Shown here: positions 6,032 to 11,043 of the stretch, in pieces
Numbering within the stretch: position 1 is the stretch's first letter
How the letters are laid out: each line of letters opens with the position of its first letter
Assembly (NCBI GenBank): GCA_012799425.1
Contig: JAAZLF010000103.1
Location: 1 to 11,043, forward strand
DNA from: Actinomycetales bacterium
GTDB lineage: Bacteria; Actinomycetota; Actinomycetes; Actinomycetales; Dermabacteraceae
Length of the DNA stretch: 11,043 nt
Direction of reading: 5' to 3'
The notes under the pieces: generated by a model
Told to the model about the DNA's origin: nothing
The model's database searches: none
Seen by the model: the letters and a program-made list of their open reading frames with translations, nothing else
Translations under genes and position numbers: made by a program

Positions 6032-7360
6032 TCATTCGCTGGACATGCCCAGCAGATCCGGGATGAACATCGAGATCTGCGGGACGAACATGATCAGCAG
6101 CAGACCGATCACCAGCGGCACGTAGAACGGCAGCAGACGCATGATCACCGGCTCCACCTTCATCCGCCCCACCCTGGCGCCGACGAACAGGATCACGCCC
6201 ACCGGCGGGGTGATCGTGCCCAGGCACAGGTTGAACGTCATCATCAGGCCGAAGTGGATCGGATCCACACCGAGCTCGAGGGCGACGGGCAGGAAGATCG
6301 GCGTGAAGATCAGGATCGCCGGGGTGGGATCCATGAACATGCCGACGACCAGCAGGGCGAGCATCATCAGCAGCAGCACGATGATCGGCGAGGTGGAGAC
6401 GCCCAGCAGCGCGCTCGCGATGAACTGCGGGATGGTCGCATAGGCGAGCACCCAGCCCAGCACGCCGGAGACGGCGATCAGCAGCAGCACCACAGCGGTG
6501 GTGCGCGTCGCGGCGAGGATCACCGCGGGCAGCTTCTTCACGGTCAGCTCGCGGTAGATCATCCCCAGGACCAGCGAGTAGACCACGGCGATCACCGCGG
6601 ACTCGGTGGCGGTGAAGAACCCGGCCACCAGACCGCCGATGACGATCACCATCATGAACACCGCCGGCACCGCGGCCAGCAGGGTGCGCGCAGCCATGGC
6701 GAAGGTCAGCTCGCCGCGGGCGGCGCCGTTGTCGTTGCCGACCAGCTCGGGGCGGCGCTTGGTCACCAAGAAGACCATCGCGATGCAGGCGAGCATCCAC
6801 ACCGCGCCCGGGCCGTACCCGGCCGCGAACAGGGTCGCGACCGACGTCGAAGAGACGAGCGAGTACACGATCAGCGTGTTCGAGGGCGGGATCAGCATGC
6901 CCGAGGGTGCTGAGGCCACGTTCACCGCGGCGGCGAAGGCCGGGTCATAGCCCTCCTTGCGCTGACGCGGGCTGAGGATGCCGCCCACGGCCGCGGCCGA
7001 GGCCACGGCGGCGCCGGAGACGGAGCCGAACATGGCGTTGGCGACCACGTTGGTCTGGGCGAGCGAGCCGGGCATCCGGCCCACCAGCACCTTCGCGGCG
7101 TCGATCAGACGAGCGGCGACGCCGCCGGTGTTCATCAGCTGGCCCGCCAGGACGAAGAACGGGATGGCGAGCAGGGAGAACGAGTTCGCACCCATGAACA
7201 TGCGCTGGGCGGAGACGAAGACCGCCGGCTCGACGCCGATCACGGCGATCAGGGCCACCACGGAGGGCAGGCCGATCGCGATCGCGATCGGGGCGCCGAT
7301 GGCGATGAGGGCCAGGATGCCGATGATCAGGATGATCCCGGCGAGCATTGCAGGATCCAT
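6032..7360 (-). CDS. TRAP transporter large permease, DctM type
   Basis: This 442-residue protein is the ion-coupled transport subunit of a tripartite TRAP importer, with about 12 membrane segments. Family motifs are in order: FSLLAIPFFVLAGQLMNTGG (61-80), FGSVSGAAVASAAAVG (111-126), IPPS (157-160) followed by NTLIVYSL, GFFTATESAVIAVVY (248-262) and GTITPPVGVILF (381-392). These cover the two halves of the IT-superfamily elevator domain. ATG 7360 has AAGGAG 8 nt upstream, a site that overlaps the end of the DctQ gene; only 2 nt separate that gene's stop from this ATG. It is the last gene of the operon, followed by the hairpin at 5978-6005. It imports an organic or sugar acid using a sodium or proton gradient; the exact substrate cannot be read from this subunit. 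Confidence 0.95.
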   Translation of the reverse strand: MDPAMLAGIILIIGILALIAIGAPIAIAIGLPSVVALIAVIGVEPAVFVSAQRMFMGANSFSLLAIPFFVLAGQLMNTGGVAARLIDAAKVLVGRMPGSLAQTNVVANAMFGSVSGAAVASAAAVGGILSPRQRKEGYDPAFAAAVNVASAPSGMLIPPSNTLIVYSLVSSTSVATLFAAGYGPGAVWMLACIAMVFLVTKRRPELVGNDNGAARGELTFAMAARTLLAAVPAVFMMVIVIGGLVAGFFTATESAVIAVVYSLVLGMIYRELTVKKLPAVILAATRTTAVVLLLIAVSGVLGWVLAYATIPQFIASALLGVSTSPIIVLLLMMLALLVVGMFMDPTPAILIFTPIFLPVALELGVDPIHFGLMMTFNLCLGTITPPVGVILFVGARVGRMKVEPVIMRLLPFYVPLVIGLLLIMFVPQISMFIPDLLGMSSE

Positions 7361-7362
7361 GA

Positions 7363-7968
7363 TCAGCGCTCCTTCTCGGTGTCGGTATCGGTGCCGGCCC
7401 CGGGGAGCGTGCTCCCCTGCGGGTCCTGGGCGACGGCTGCCGCAGCGGCGGTTCCGGCGCTCTCGGCGGCCTCGTCGTCGGTCTCCTCGAGGGGCAGGAG
7501 CTCATCGCCCCGCACCGCCAGCAAGAGGTCCTCGAGGGCGAGGAAGGCGATCATCACGCCGGCCACGGGCAGTGCGAGATACATGTGGCCCACGGTGAAC
7601 GGGAAGCCCGGGATCACCTGGTCCCAGGACATCGAGACGCCGCGGAGCCCGCCCCAGACCATCCCCAGGGCTGCGAAGGCCAGGGTGCAGACCTGCACGG
7701 CGACGACCAGCACCTGGCGGGCGGCACCCGGGGCGCGCTGGGCCAGCACGTCCACGGCGATGTGACCGCGCTCGCCGAAGACGAGGGTCGCGGCGAACAG
7801 GCTCAGCCAGACGAACATGTACTGGGCGGTGACGGTGGTCCAGGGGCTGGGGTCTCCCAGCACCTGGCGGGTGAACACCTGCCACACGACGACCACCACG
7901 AGCACCGAGAACAGCACGATGCACAGCAGCTTCAGGGCCGACAGCAGCCCCTCACGGATCTTCCACAT
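7363..7968 (-). CDS. TRAP transporter small permease, DctQ type, with acidic C-terminal tail
   Basis: The protein has 201 residues and four membrane segments at about 11-31, 46-64, 84-105 and 125-147. It carries the DctQ hallmarks VWQVFTRQVLGDPSPWT (28-44), VFGERGHIAVD (63-73) and a Pro near the fourth helix (LALPVAGVMIAFLALED). It is the small membrane subunit that scaffolds DctM. Beyond about residue 157 is a tail of some 45 residues rich in Glu, Asp, Ala and Thr (for example EETDDEAAESAG, then TDTDTEKER) with no membrane character. Many DctQ proteins end near the fourth helix, so this is an extension of unknown use. The ATG at 7968 shares one base with the DctP stop (TGATG) and has a GGAGGGG ribosome site about 8 nt upstream inside the DctP gene. 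Confidence 0.93.
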   Translation of the reverse strand: MWKIREGLLSALKLLCIVLFSVLVVVVVWQVFTRQVLGDPSPWTTVTAQYMFVWLSLFAATLVFGERGHIAVDVLAQRAPGAARQVLVVAVQVCTLAFAALGMVWGGLRGVSMSWDQVIPGFPFTVGHMYLALPVAGVMIAFLALEDLLLAVRGDELLPLEETDDEAAESAGTAAAAAVAQDPQGSTLPGAGTDTDTEKER

Positions 7969-9068
7969 CAGGCGTCCCCTCCCTCAGCGGCCGCACGGAT
8001 CGCGTCGTAGAGCGCGAAGTCGTCCGGGTGCTCCAGGATCGACAAGCCCGTCTCCTCGATGATCGGGGCGAACGCCTCCGGGTCAGGATCGGTGATGGTC
8101 ACGCCGCGATCCAGCATCTGCCGGGTCATCTCCTCGGTCTCCTGCTTCCAGATCTCGACGAACTCGCTCTGGGTCTGGGCCCAGGTCTCGCGCAGAGCCT
8201 CGGAATCGCGCTCGTCCATCCCTTCGAGCAGATCGGTGTTGGCCAGCAGGAAGTCGAAGCCGATCAGATGGTTGGTCAACGTGAAATGGCCGGCGACCTC
8301 GTAGTGGCGCTGGGTGACGTACGAGACCTCGTTGTTCTCGGCGCCGTCGAGCACTCCGGCCTGCAGACCCGTGTAGACCTCGCTGTAGGCCATCGGGGTG
8401 GGGACGCCGCCGATGCCCTCGATCAGACGCAGGAAGATCTCGGACTCCTGCACACGGATCTTCAGGCCCGCCATGTCCTCGACCGACTCGATCGGGCCCT
8501 GCGCGGTGTAGAGGTGCCGGCTGCCCTGGGTGTAGCCGCCCAGGACGGTCAGCCGCATCTGTGGCTCGAGGGAGGCGAACAGCTCGCCGACGATCGCGTC
8601 GTCGAGCATCACGCGGTTCTGGTGGTCGATGTCGTCGAAGACCCCGGGGACGTTCATCGGCAGGAAGCGCGGCGAGGAGTTCTCGATCTGCGTGCCGGAG
8701 ATGACGGCCATGTCGATCGCGCCGTCGGAGACCAGCTGCACGGTCTCCTGCTGATCGCCCAGGGAGTTGTTGGCGTAGACACGCGCGCCGTAGCGCCCGT
8801 CGGTCGCCTCGGCGAGCCGCTCGCCGAAGGAGACGAGGGAGCCGTAGCTGGGATGGGACTCGGCCTGGCCCAGCGAGATGGACAGAACCCGGTCCACCCC
8901 GGTGACAGCCCCTTCCTGCGAGGCGCAGCCGCCGAGCAGGGCGGTGCCGGCGCCGAGGACGGGGAGGGACTTCAGGAATCCCCGACGTCCCACTCCTTCC
9001 CGAGCTCCGGGGCGGGGGCCGGCGAGCGAGCGGGGAGCTCCTCGTCGGCGGGACGTTGGTGTTCGCAC
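7968..9068 (-). CDS. TRAP transporter solute-binding lipoprotein, DctP type
   Basis: From GTG 9068 the protein has 366 residues. The leader has a textbook Tat motif (RRGFLK, with R28 and R29) and a lipobox LGGC with C48, so a folded, membrane-anchored binding protein outside the cell is expected. Family signatures follow: SLGDQQETVQLVSDGAIDMAV (about 102-122), GSRHLYT with R184, GLKIRV with R205, the Arg that usually binds the ligand carboxylate, and LQAGVLDGAENN (235-246). The ENN at 244-246 resembles uronate-binding TRAP proteins I recall, so glucuronate or galacturonate is possible, at low certainty. The start is chosen because AGGAGG lies 6 nt upstream. A second in-frame GTG at 8993, two codons before the Arg pair, is an alternative. 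It is the first gene of the TRAP operon and overlaps the DctQ start by one base. Confidence 0.93.
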   Translation of the reverse strand: MRTPTSRRRGAPRSLAGPRPGAREGVGRRGFLKSLPVLGAGTALLGGCASQEGAVTGVDRVLSISLGQAESHPSYGSLVSFGERLAEATDGRYGARVYANNSLGDQQETVQLVSDGAIDMAVISGTQIENSSPRFLPMNVPGVFDDIDHQNRVMLDDAIVGELFASLEPQMRLTVLGGYTQGSRHLYTAQGPIESVEDMAGLKIRVQESEIFLRLIEGIGGVPTPMAYSEVYTGLQAGVLDGAENNEVSYVTQRHYEVAGHFTLTNHLIGFDFLLANTDLLEGMDERDSEALRETWAQTQSEFVEIWKQETEEMTRQMLDRGVTITDPDPEAFAPIIEETGLSILEHPDDFALYDAIRAAAEGGDA

Positions 9069-9074
9069 TGCATT

Positions 9075-9080
9075 CCTCCT
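9075..9080 (-). promoter_or_regulatory. Ribosome binding site deciding the GTG start of the TRAP binding protein
   Basis: On the minus strand AGGAGG sits 6 nt before GTG 9068. An ATG in another frame overlaps this spacer (ATGCAGTG) but is too close to the site and gives the wrong frame for the Tat motif. Confidence 0.65.
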
Positions 9081-9247
9081 CGAATGAAACCTTCCGGACC
9101 GCGGTGCTGCAGCGGTGCGGGCCTGCGCTCGCAGTCGCCGTGCCGGGTGGAGCGACGGCCTGCGGACGCTCCGGGGCTGAAGCTGCGATCCGTCGTGAGA
9201 GTGCCCTTCTGCGGGCCTCTCCGGCTCCTTGTCGAGCCCGAAGGCGA

Positions 9248-9329
9248 CAATGCCCGGCCGCATCGCAAGATCGACCTCGGCCAGCGTGCCAGCCTCCGAG
9301 AAACCGGTCTCACGCGTTGCCGGGCATTG
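9248..9329. repeat. Long-spaced 11-bp inverted repeat
   Basis: CAATGCCCGGC (9248-9258) and GCCGGGCATTG (9319-9329) are perfect inverted copies separated by 60 bp, with the palindrome at 9297-9314 between them. They could be two sites for one regulator or arms of a large stem. Confidence 0.45.
9297..9314. promoter_or_regulatory. Palindromic operator candidate, LacI-like core
   Basis: CGAGAAACCGGTCTCACG pairs in 7 of 9 dyad positions around an ACCGGT core. The pattern resembles LacI-family operators of the GAAACCGGTTTC kind. It lies about 230 bp upstream of the TRAP binding-protein start and about 76 bp upstream of the CPBP-like start, so either could be its target. No LacI gene is in the window. 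Confidence 0.45.
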
Positions 9330-9377
9330 CCATGCCGAAGCGGCGGTGACATGGATCCCATGAGGCGCTGCGGCTGG

Positions 9378-9383
9378 CATGCT
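9378..9383 (+). promoter_or_regulatory. Candidate -10 element for the CPBP-like gene
   Basis: CATGCT differs from TANNNT only in its first base and ends 7 bp before ATG 9391. This geometry suggests a leaderless transcript. No Shine-Dalgarno site is seen before either 9379 or 9391. Confidence 0.3.
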
Positions 9384-9390
9384 GGTGCAC

Positions 9391-10221
9391 ATGGCGACGC
9401 CACCCACCGATGCCGTTAACGCCCCTGCACAGAACACCCCGCGGATCGGGCTTCTGCCGGCAGCAGGCGTCTCGACCTCGGCTTTCCTGCTCTTCGGCCT
9501 CCAGCTCGCTGGGTGGGGGCACGGGCTGCTTCTGCTGAGCCTGCTGGGTGCATTCCTCGTCTCCCGGGAGCTCGGCAAGGACCTCTCCCTGATCGGCCTC
9601 GGGGTCGCGATCGTCTCGACGACCTCGGTGAAGGCGGATGTGGACTGGGACCGGTTCTTCACCATCGGCACGGTGCTGATCCTCGCCGTCTCCGCGCCGC
9701 TGCTGGTGGACCGCCTCGTGCTGCGTCGTCGCGCGATCCGCTTCCCCTGGCTCTCCGGTGAGCGGTGGAACCGATGGCAGGTGGGGTACATCATCGCCGT
9801 CCCCGTGCTGGGCTGGCTGATCCTGCCCTACTACTTCATCTCCTCGGGCGCGTACGAGAACTGGCCCGCCATCACCGACGCCGGAGCGCTGGGGCGCTTC
9901 CTCGTCGGCGTGAACTTCGTGGGCACCTGGGACGAGCTGTTCTTCATCTGCACCTGCTTCGCCCTGCTCCGCCGCCATTTCGGGCTCTGGACGGCGAACA
10001 TCCTGCAGACGATCATCTTCGTGTCGTTCCTGTGGGAGCTCGGCTACCAGGCCTGGGGCCCGCTGCTCACCGTGCCCTTCGCACTGCTCCAGGGCTGGCT
10101 GTTCTCCCGCACCGGCTCCCTGCTGTACGTGCTGATCGTGCACCTTCTGTTCGACGTGGTGGTCTTCCTCGCGATCGTGCACGCCCACAACCCAGGGGCG
10201 ATCCCGATCTTCCTGGTCTGA
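9391..10221 (+). CDS. CPBP-like (CAAX protease/Abi superfamily) membrane protein with degenerate active site
   Basis: The protein has 276 residues and about seven or eight membrane segments, for example at 31-40, 46-57, 66-76, 91-106, 132-150, 203-216 and 244-264. The layout resembles CPBP intramembrane metalloproteases. Motif 1, normally EExxxR, reads DELFFI (181-186), keeping one Glu (E182) but losing the Arg. Motif 2, normally FxxxH, reads WxxxY (WELGY, 215-219). Motif 3, HxxxN/D, is kept as HLLFD, with H251 and D255. Missing metal-ligand and Arg residues argue against normal proteolysis, so it may be a non-catalytic member or a related membrane family. ATG 9391 is preferred to the in-frame ATG at 9379, because a -10-like element overlaps the latter. 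It is divergent from the TRAP operon and convergent with the hydrolase gene. Role unknown. Confidence 0.72.
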   Translation: MATPPTDAVNAPAQNTPRIGLLPAAGVSTSAFLLFGLQLAGWGHGLLLLSLLGAFLVSRELGKDLSLIGLGVAIVSTTSVKADVDWDRFFTIGTVLILAVSAPLLVDRLVLRRRAIRFPWLSGERWNRWQVGYIIAVPVLGWLILPYYFISSGAYENWPAITDAGALGRFLVGVNFVGTWDELFFICTCFALLRRHFGLWTANILQTIIFVSFLWELGYQAWGPLLTVPFALLQGWLFSRTGSLLYVLIVHLLFDVVVFLAIVHAHNPGAIPIFLV

Positions 10222-10247
10222 CGTCGGGTCACAATCCGGACGGCGAC

Positions 10248-10279
10248 GAGCCCCGCTCCTCCGGAGAGGATCGGGGCTC
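10248..10279. terminator. Hairpin between the convergent CPBP-like and hydrolase genes
   Basis: GAGCCCCG (10248-10255) pairs with CGGGGCTC (10272-10279). After one mismatch, TCCTC (10257-10261) pairs with GAGGA (10266-10270), closing a CGGA tetraloop. No T-run follows on either strand, so it is a GC-rich, tail-less hairpin, probably terminating both transcripts. It lies 27 nt after the plus-strand stop and 33 nt after the minus-strand stop. Confidence 0.6.
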
Positions 10280-10311
10280 CTCACGCTCTGGGGCGCAGCG
10301 GCCCGCGCGGA

Positions 10312-11043
10312 TCAGGACGAGCAGGTGTTGCGGACGTCGCTCAGCTCGAGGCCGGTCTCCGGGCCGGGGCAGACGAACTGCGCGTAGCGATCGTCGTCGT
10401 CGACGTAGAGCTTGAGCCAGGAGATGCTGCTGCTGGCGATCCGCGTGTTCGACCTGTTCGGAGCCAGGTGCGAGGCGCCGCGCAGCTCGAGGTAGGCCTT
10501 GTCGGTCGACGTGGGGATGCCCTCGTACAGCGGCACGGCATGCGTGCGCACCGACGCGACCGAATCGTTCTGGGCACCGATCACGAGAGTCGGGGTGGAG
10601 ATCTCCGGCCACGTCTTGTCGAGGTTCCACGGCGTCATCGCCACCGCGGCCTTCAGCTCGGGGCGATCCTTCGCGGCCTCGAGCGTCCCTCCGCCACCCA
10701 TGGAGTGGCCCATGACGGCCAGTCGCTGGGGATCGATGCGGTCGCTCACGGTGCTCTTGTCGGTCAGGTGGTCCAGCGCTGCCAGCAGCTGGTCACCGCG
10801 CGAGGAGGGCTGGTCGTAGCGGGAGTTCGTGTCGATCGTGAACACGACGAATCCCTGGGAGGCGAGGCGCGGCCCGAGCCAGGCGATGGTGGACTCGCCC
10901 GCGGTGTCCCCCGGCGAGATCACGACGGCACCGAAGGTGCCCTCGTCGGCAGCGGTCGGGTAGTAGATGGTGCCGCCACCGAAGCCGGAGGCCCGAAGCG
11001 AGGACACCCGGGTGGAGTCGACATCGAAGCTGCCGCGCGCCGC
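10312..11043 (-). CDS. Cutinase/PET-hydrolase-type alpha/beta hydrolase (N-terminus beyond window edge)
   Basis: The frame is open to the window end, giving 243 residues; the signal peptide and mature N-terminus are off-window. It aligns from memory along its length with actinobacterial cutinases such as Thermobifida TfCut2: RASGFGGGTIYYP, VISPGDTAG, STIAWLG, GHSMGGGG, TPWNLDK, GAQNDSV, GASHLAPN, FVCPGP and a C-terminal Cys. The catalytic triad is S114 (GHSMG), D160 and H192 in visible numbering; C225 and C241 should form the conserved C-terminal disulfide. W139 of the aromatic wall is kept. The clamp Tyr, Y60 in TfCut2, is D46 here, the His after the Trp is N140, and Phe after the catalytic His is L193. 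It is likely a secreted serine esterase acting on cutin-like polyesters or triacylglycerols; PET activity cannot be assumed. It has no functional link to the transport operons that I can see. Confidence 0.93.
   Translation of the reverse strand, partial: AARGSFDVDSTRVSSLRASGFGGGTIYYPTAADEGTFGAVVISPGDTAGESTIAWLGPRLASQGFVVFTIDTNSRYDQPSSRGDQLLAALDHLTDKSTVSDRIDPQRLAVMGHSMGGGGTLEAAKDRPELKAAVAMTPWNLDKTWPEISTPTLVIGAQNDSVASVRTHAVPLYEGIPTSTDKAYLELRGASHLAPNRSNTRIASSSISWLKLYVDDDDRYAQFVCPGPETGLELSDVRNTCSS

Larger units (their letters stand above)
9069..9390. other. Divergent intergenic region between TRAP operon and CPBP-like gene
   Basis: These 322 bp hold no gene I can support; open frames here are GC-driven and lack family signatures. 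The region contains the dctP-type ribosome site near 9075, a long-spaced 11-bp inverted repeat (9248-9258 with 9319-9329), a palindrome at 9297-9314, and a -10-like hexamer before the CPBP-like gene. A TCGACA hexamer on the minus strand at 9230-9235 resembles a -35 box, but its -10 partner is poor. It probably carries the promoters of both flanking units. Confidence 0.5.

Noticed and set aside
7274..7290. Tandem GATCGC units
   Set aside because: They encode alternating Ile-Ala in a DctM membrane helix, so coding explains them.
8028..9419. A 463-codon plus-strand frame across the TRAP binding protein and the intergenic region
   Set aside because: It is antisense to a clear DctP-type gene, has no domain, and most of its length depends on the opposite strand's codon bias.
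9069..9794. Upstream extension of the TRAP binding protein frame, up to about 608 residues
   Set aside because: The extension would precede the Tat signal peptide with a long unstructured segment and cross the divergent gene; a good ribosome site marks GTG 9068.
9310..10284. A 324-codon minus-strand frame opposite the CPBP-like gene
   Set aside because: It is very rich in Glu, Asp, Gln, His and Arg, the usual antisense image of a hydrophobic protein; the plus strand encodes a coherent membrane protein.
1..11043. CRISPR array, tRNA/rRNA genes, insertion sequence or prophage signatures
   Set aside because: I looked for regularly spaced direct repeats, transposase or integrase motifs and cloverleaf-like sequences and saw none.
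10312..11043. Calling the hydrolase a proven plastic-degrading enzyme
   Set aside because: The fold and triad match, but clamp and subsite residues differ and the N-terminus is missing, so only cutinase-type esterase can be supported.

Overview
The window is about 11 kb of very GC-rich DNA with actinobacterial habits: leaderless-looking promoters, GTG starts, TGATG stop/start overlaps and Tat-type lipoprotein signals. The protein set fits a Micrococcales genus such as Brachybacterium, but that placement is inference and no marker gene is present.

Layout from left to right: (1) the 3' end of a luciferase-like flavin monooxygenase gene (+); (2) a ROK-family transcriptional regulator (+) with a likely leaderless start and a perfect 16-bp palindrome in its upstream region; (3) a convergent intergenic region with an AT-rich island and a long nested hairpin terminator; (4) a minus-strand ABC importer operon in the order solute-binding lipoprotein, LplB-type permease, YtcP-type permease, with no ATPase gene; (5) a promoter region and a terminator hairpin; (6) a minus-strand TRAP transporter operon in the order DctP-type lipoprotein, DctQ-type small membrane subunit, DctM-type large membrane subunit; (7) a 322-bp divergent intergenic region with a good palindromic operator candidate; (8) a CPBP-like membrane protein (+) whose metalloprotease motifs are partly lost; (9) a hairpin between convergent genes; (10) a cutinase/PET-hydrolase-type alpha/beta hydrolase (-), cut off at its N-terminus by the window edge.

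Functionally the centre of the window is a pair of adjacent carbohydrate uptake systems. The ABC system belongs to the class that imports oligosaccharides, with the ATPase probably supplied in trans as MsiK does in actinobacteria. The TRAP system uses an ion gradient to import an organic or sugar acid. Uptake of uronate-containing oligomers plus free uronate would be a coherent reading, but no catabolic enzyme lies in the window to prove it. The ROK protein is the only regulator present and is a candidate sensor for a sugar related to these systems.

I see no mobile element, CRISPR array, RNA gene or clearly new multi-gene system. The items most worth a second look are the cutinase homologue with Asp in place of the substrate-clamp Tyr, the CPBP-like protein with a broken active site, the ROK regulator that has lost its kinase residues but kept its zinc site, and several well-formed palindromes and hairpins.
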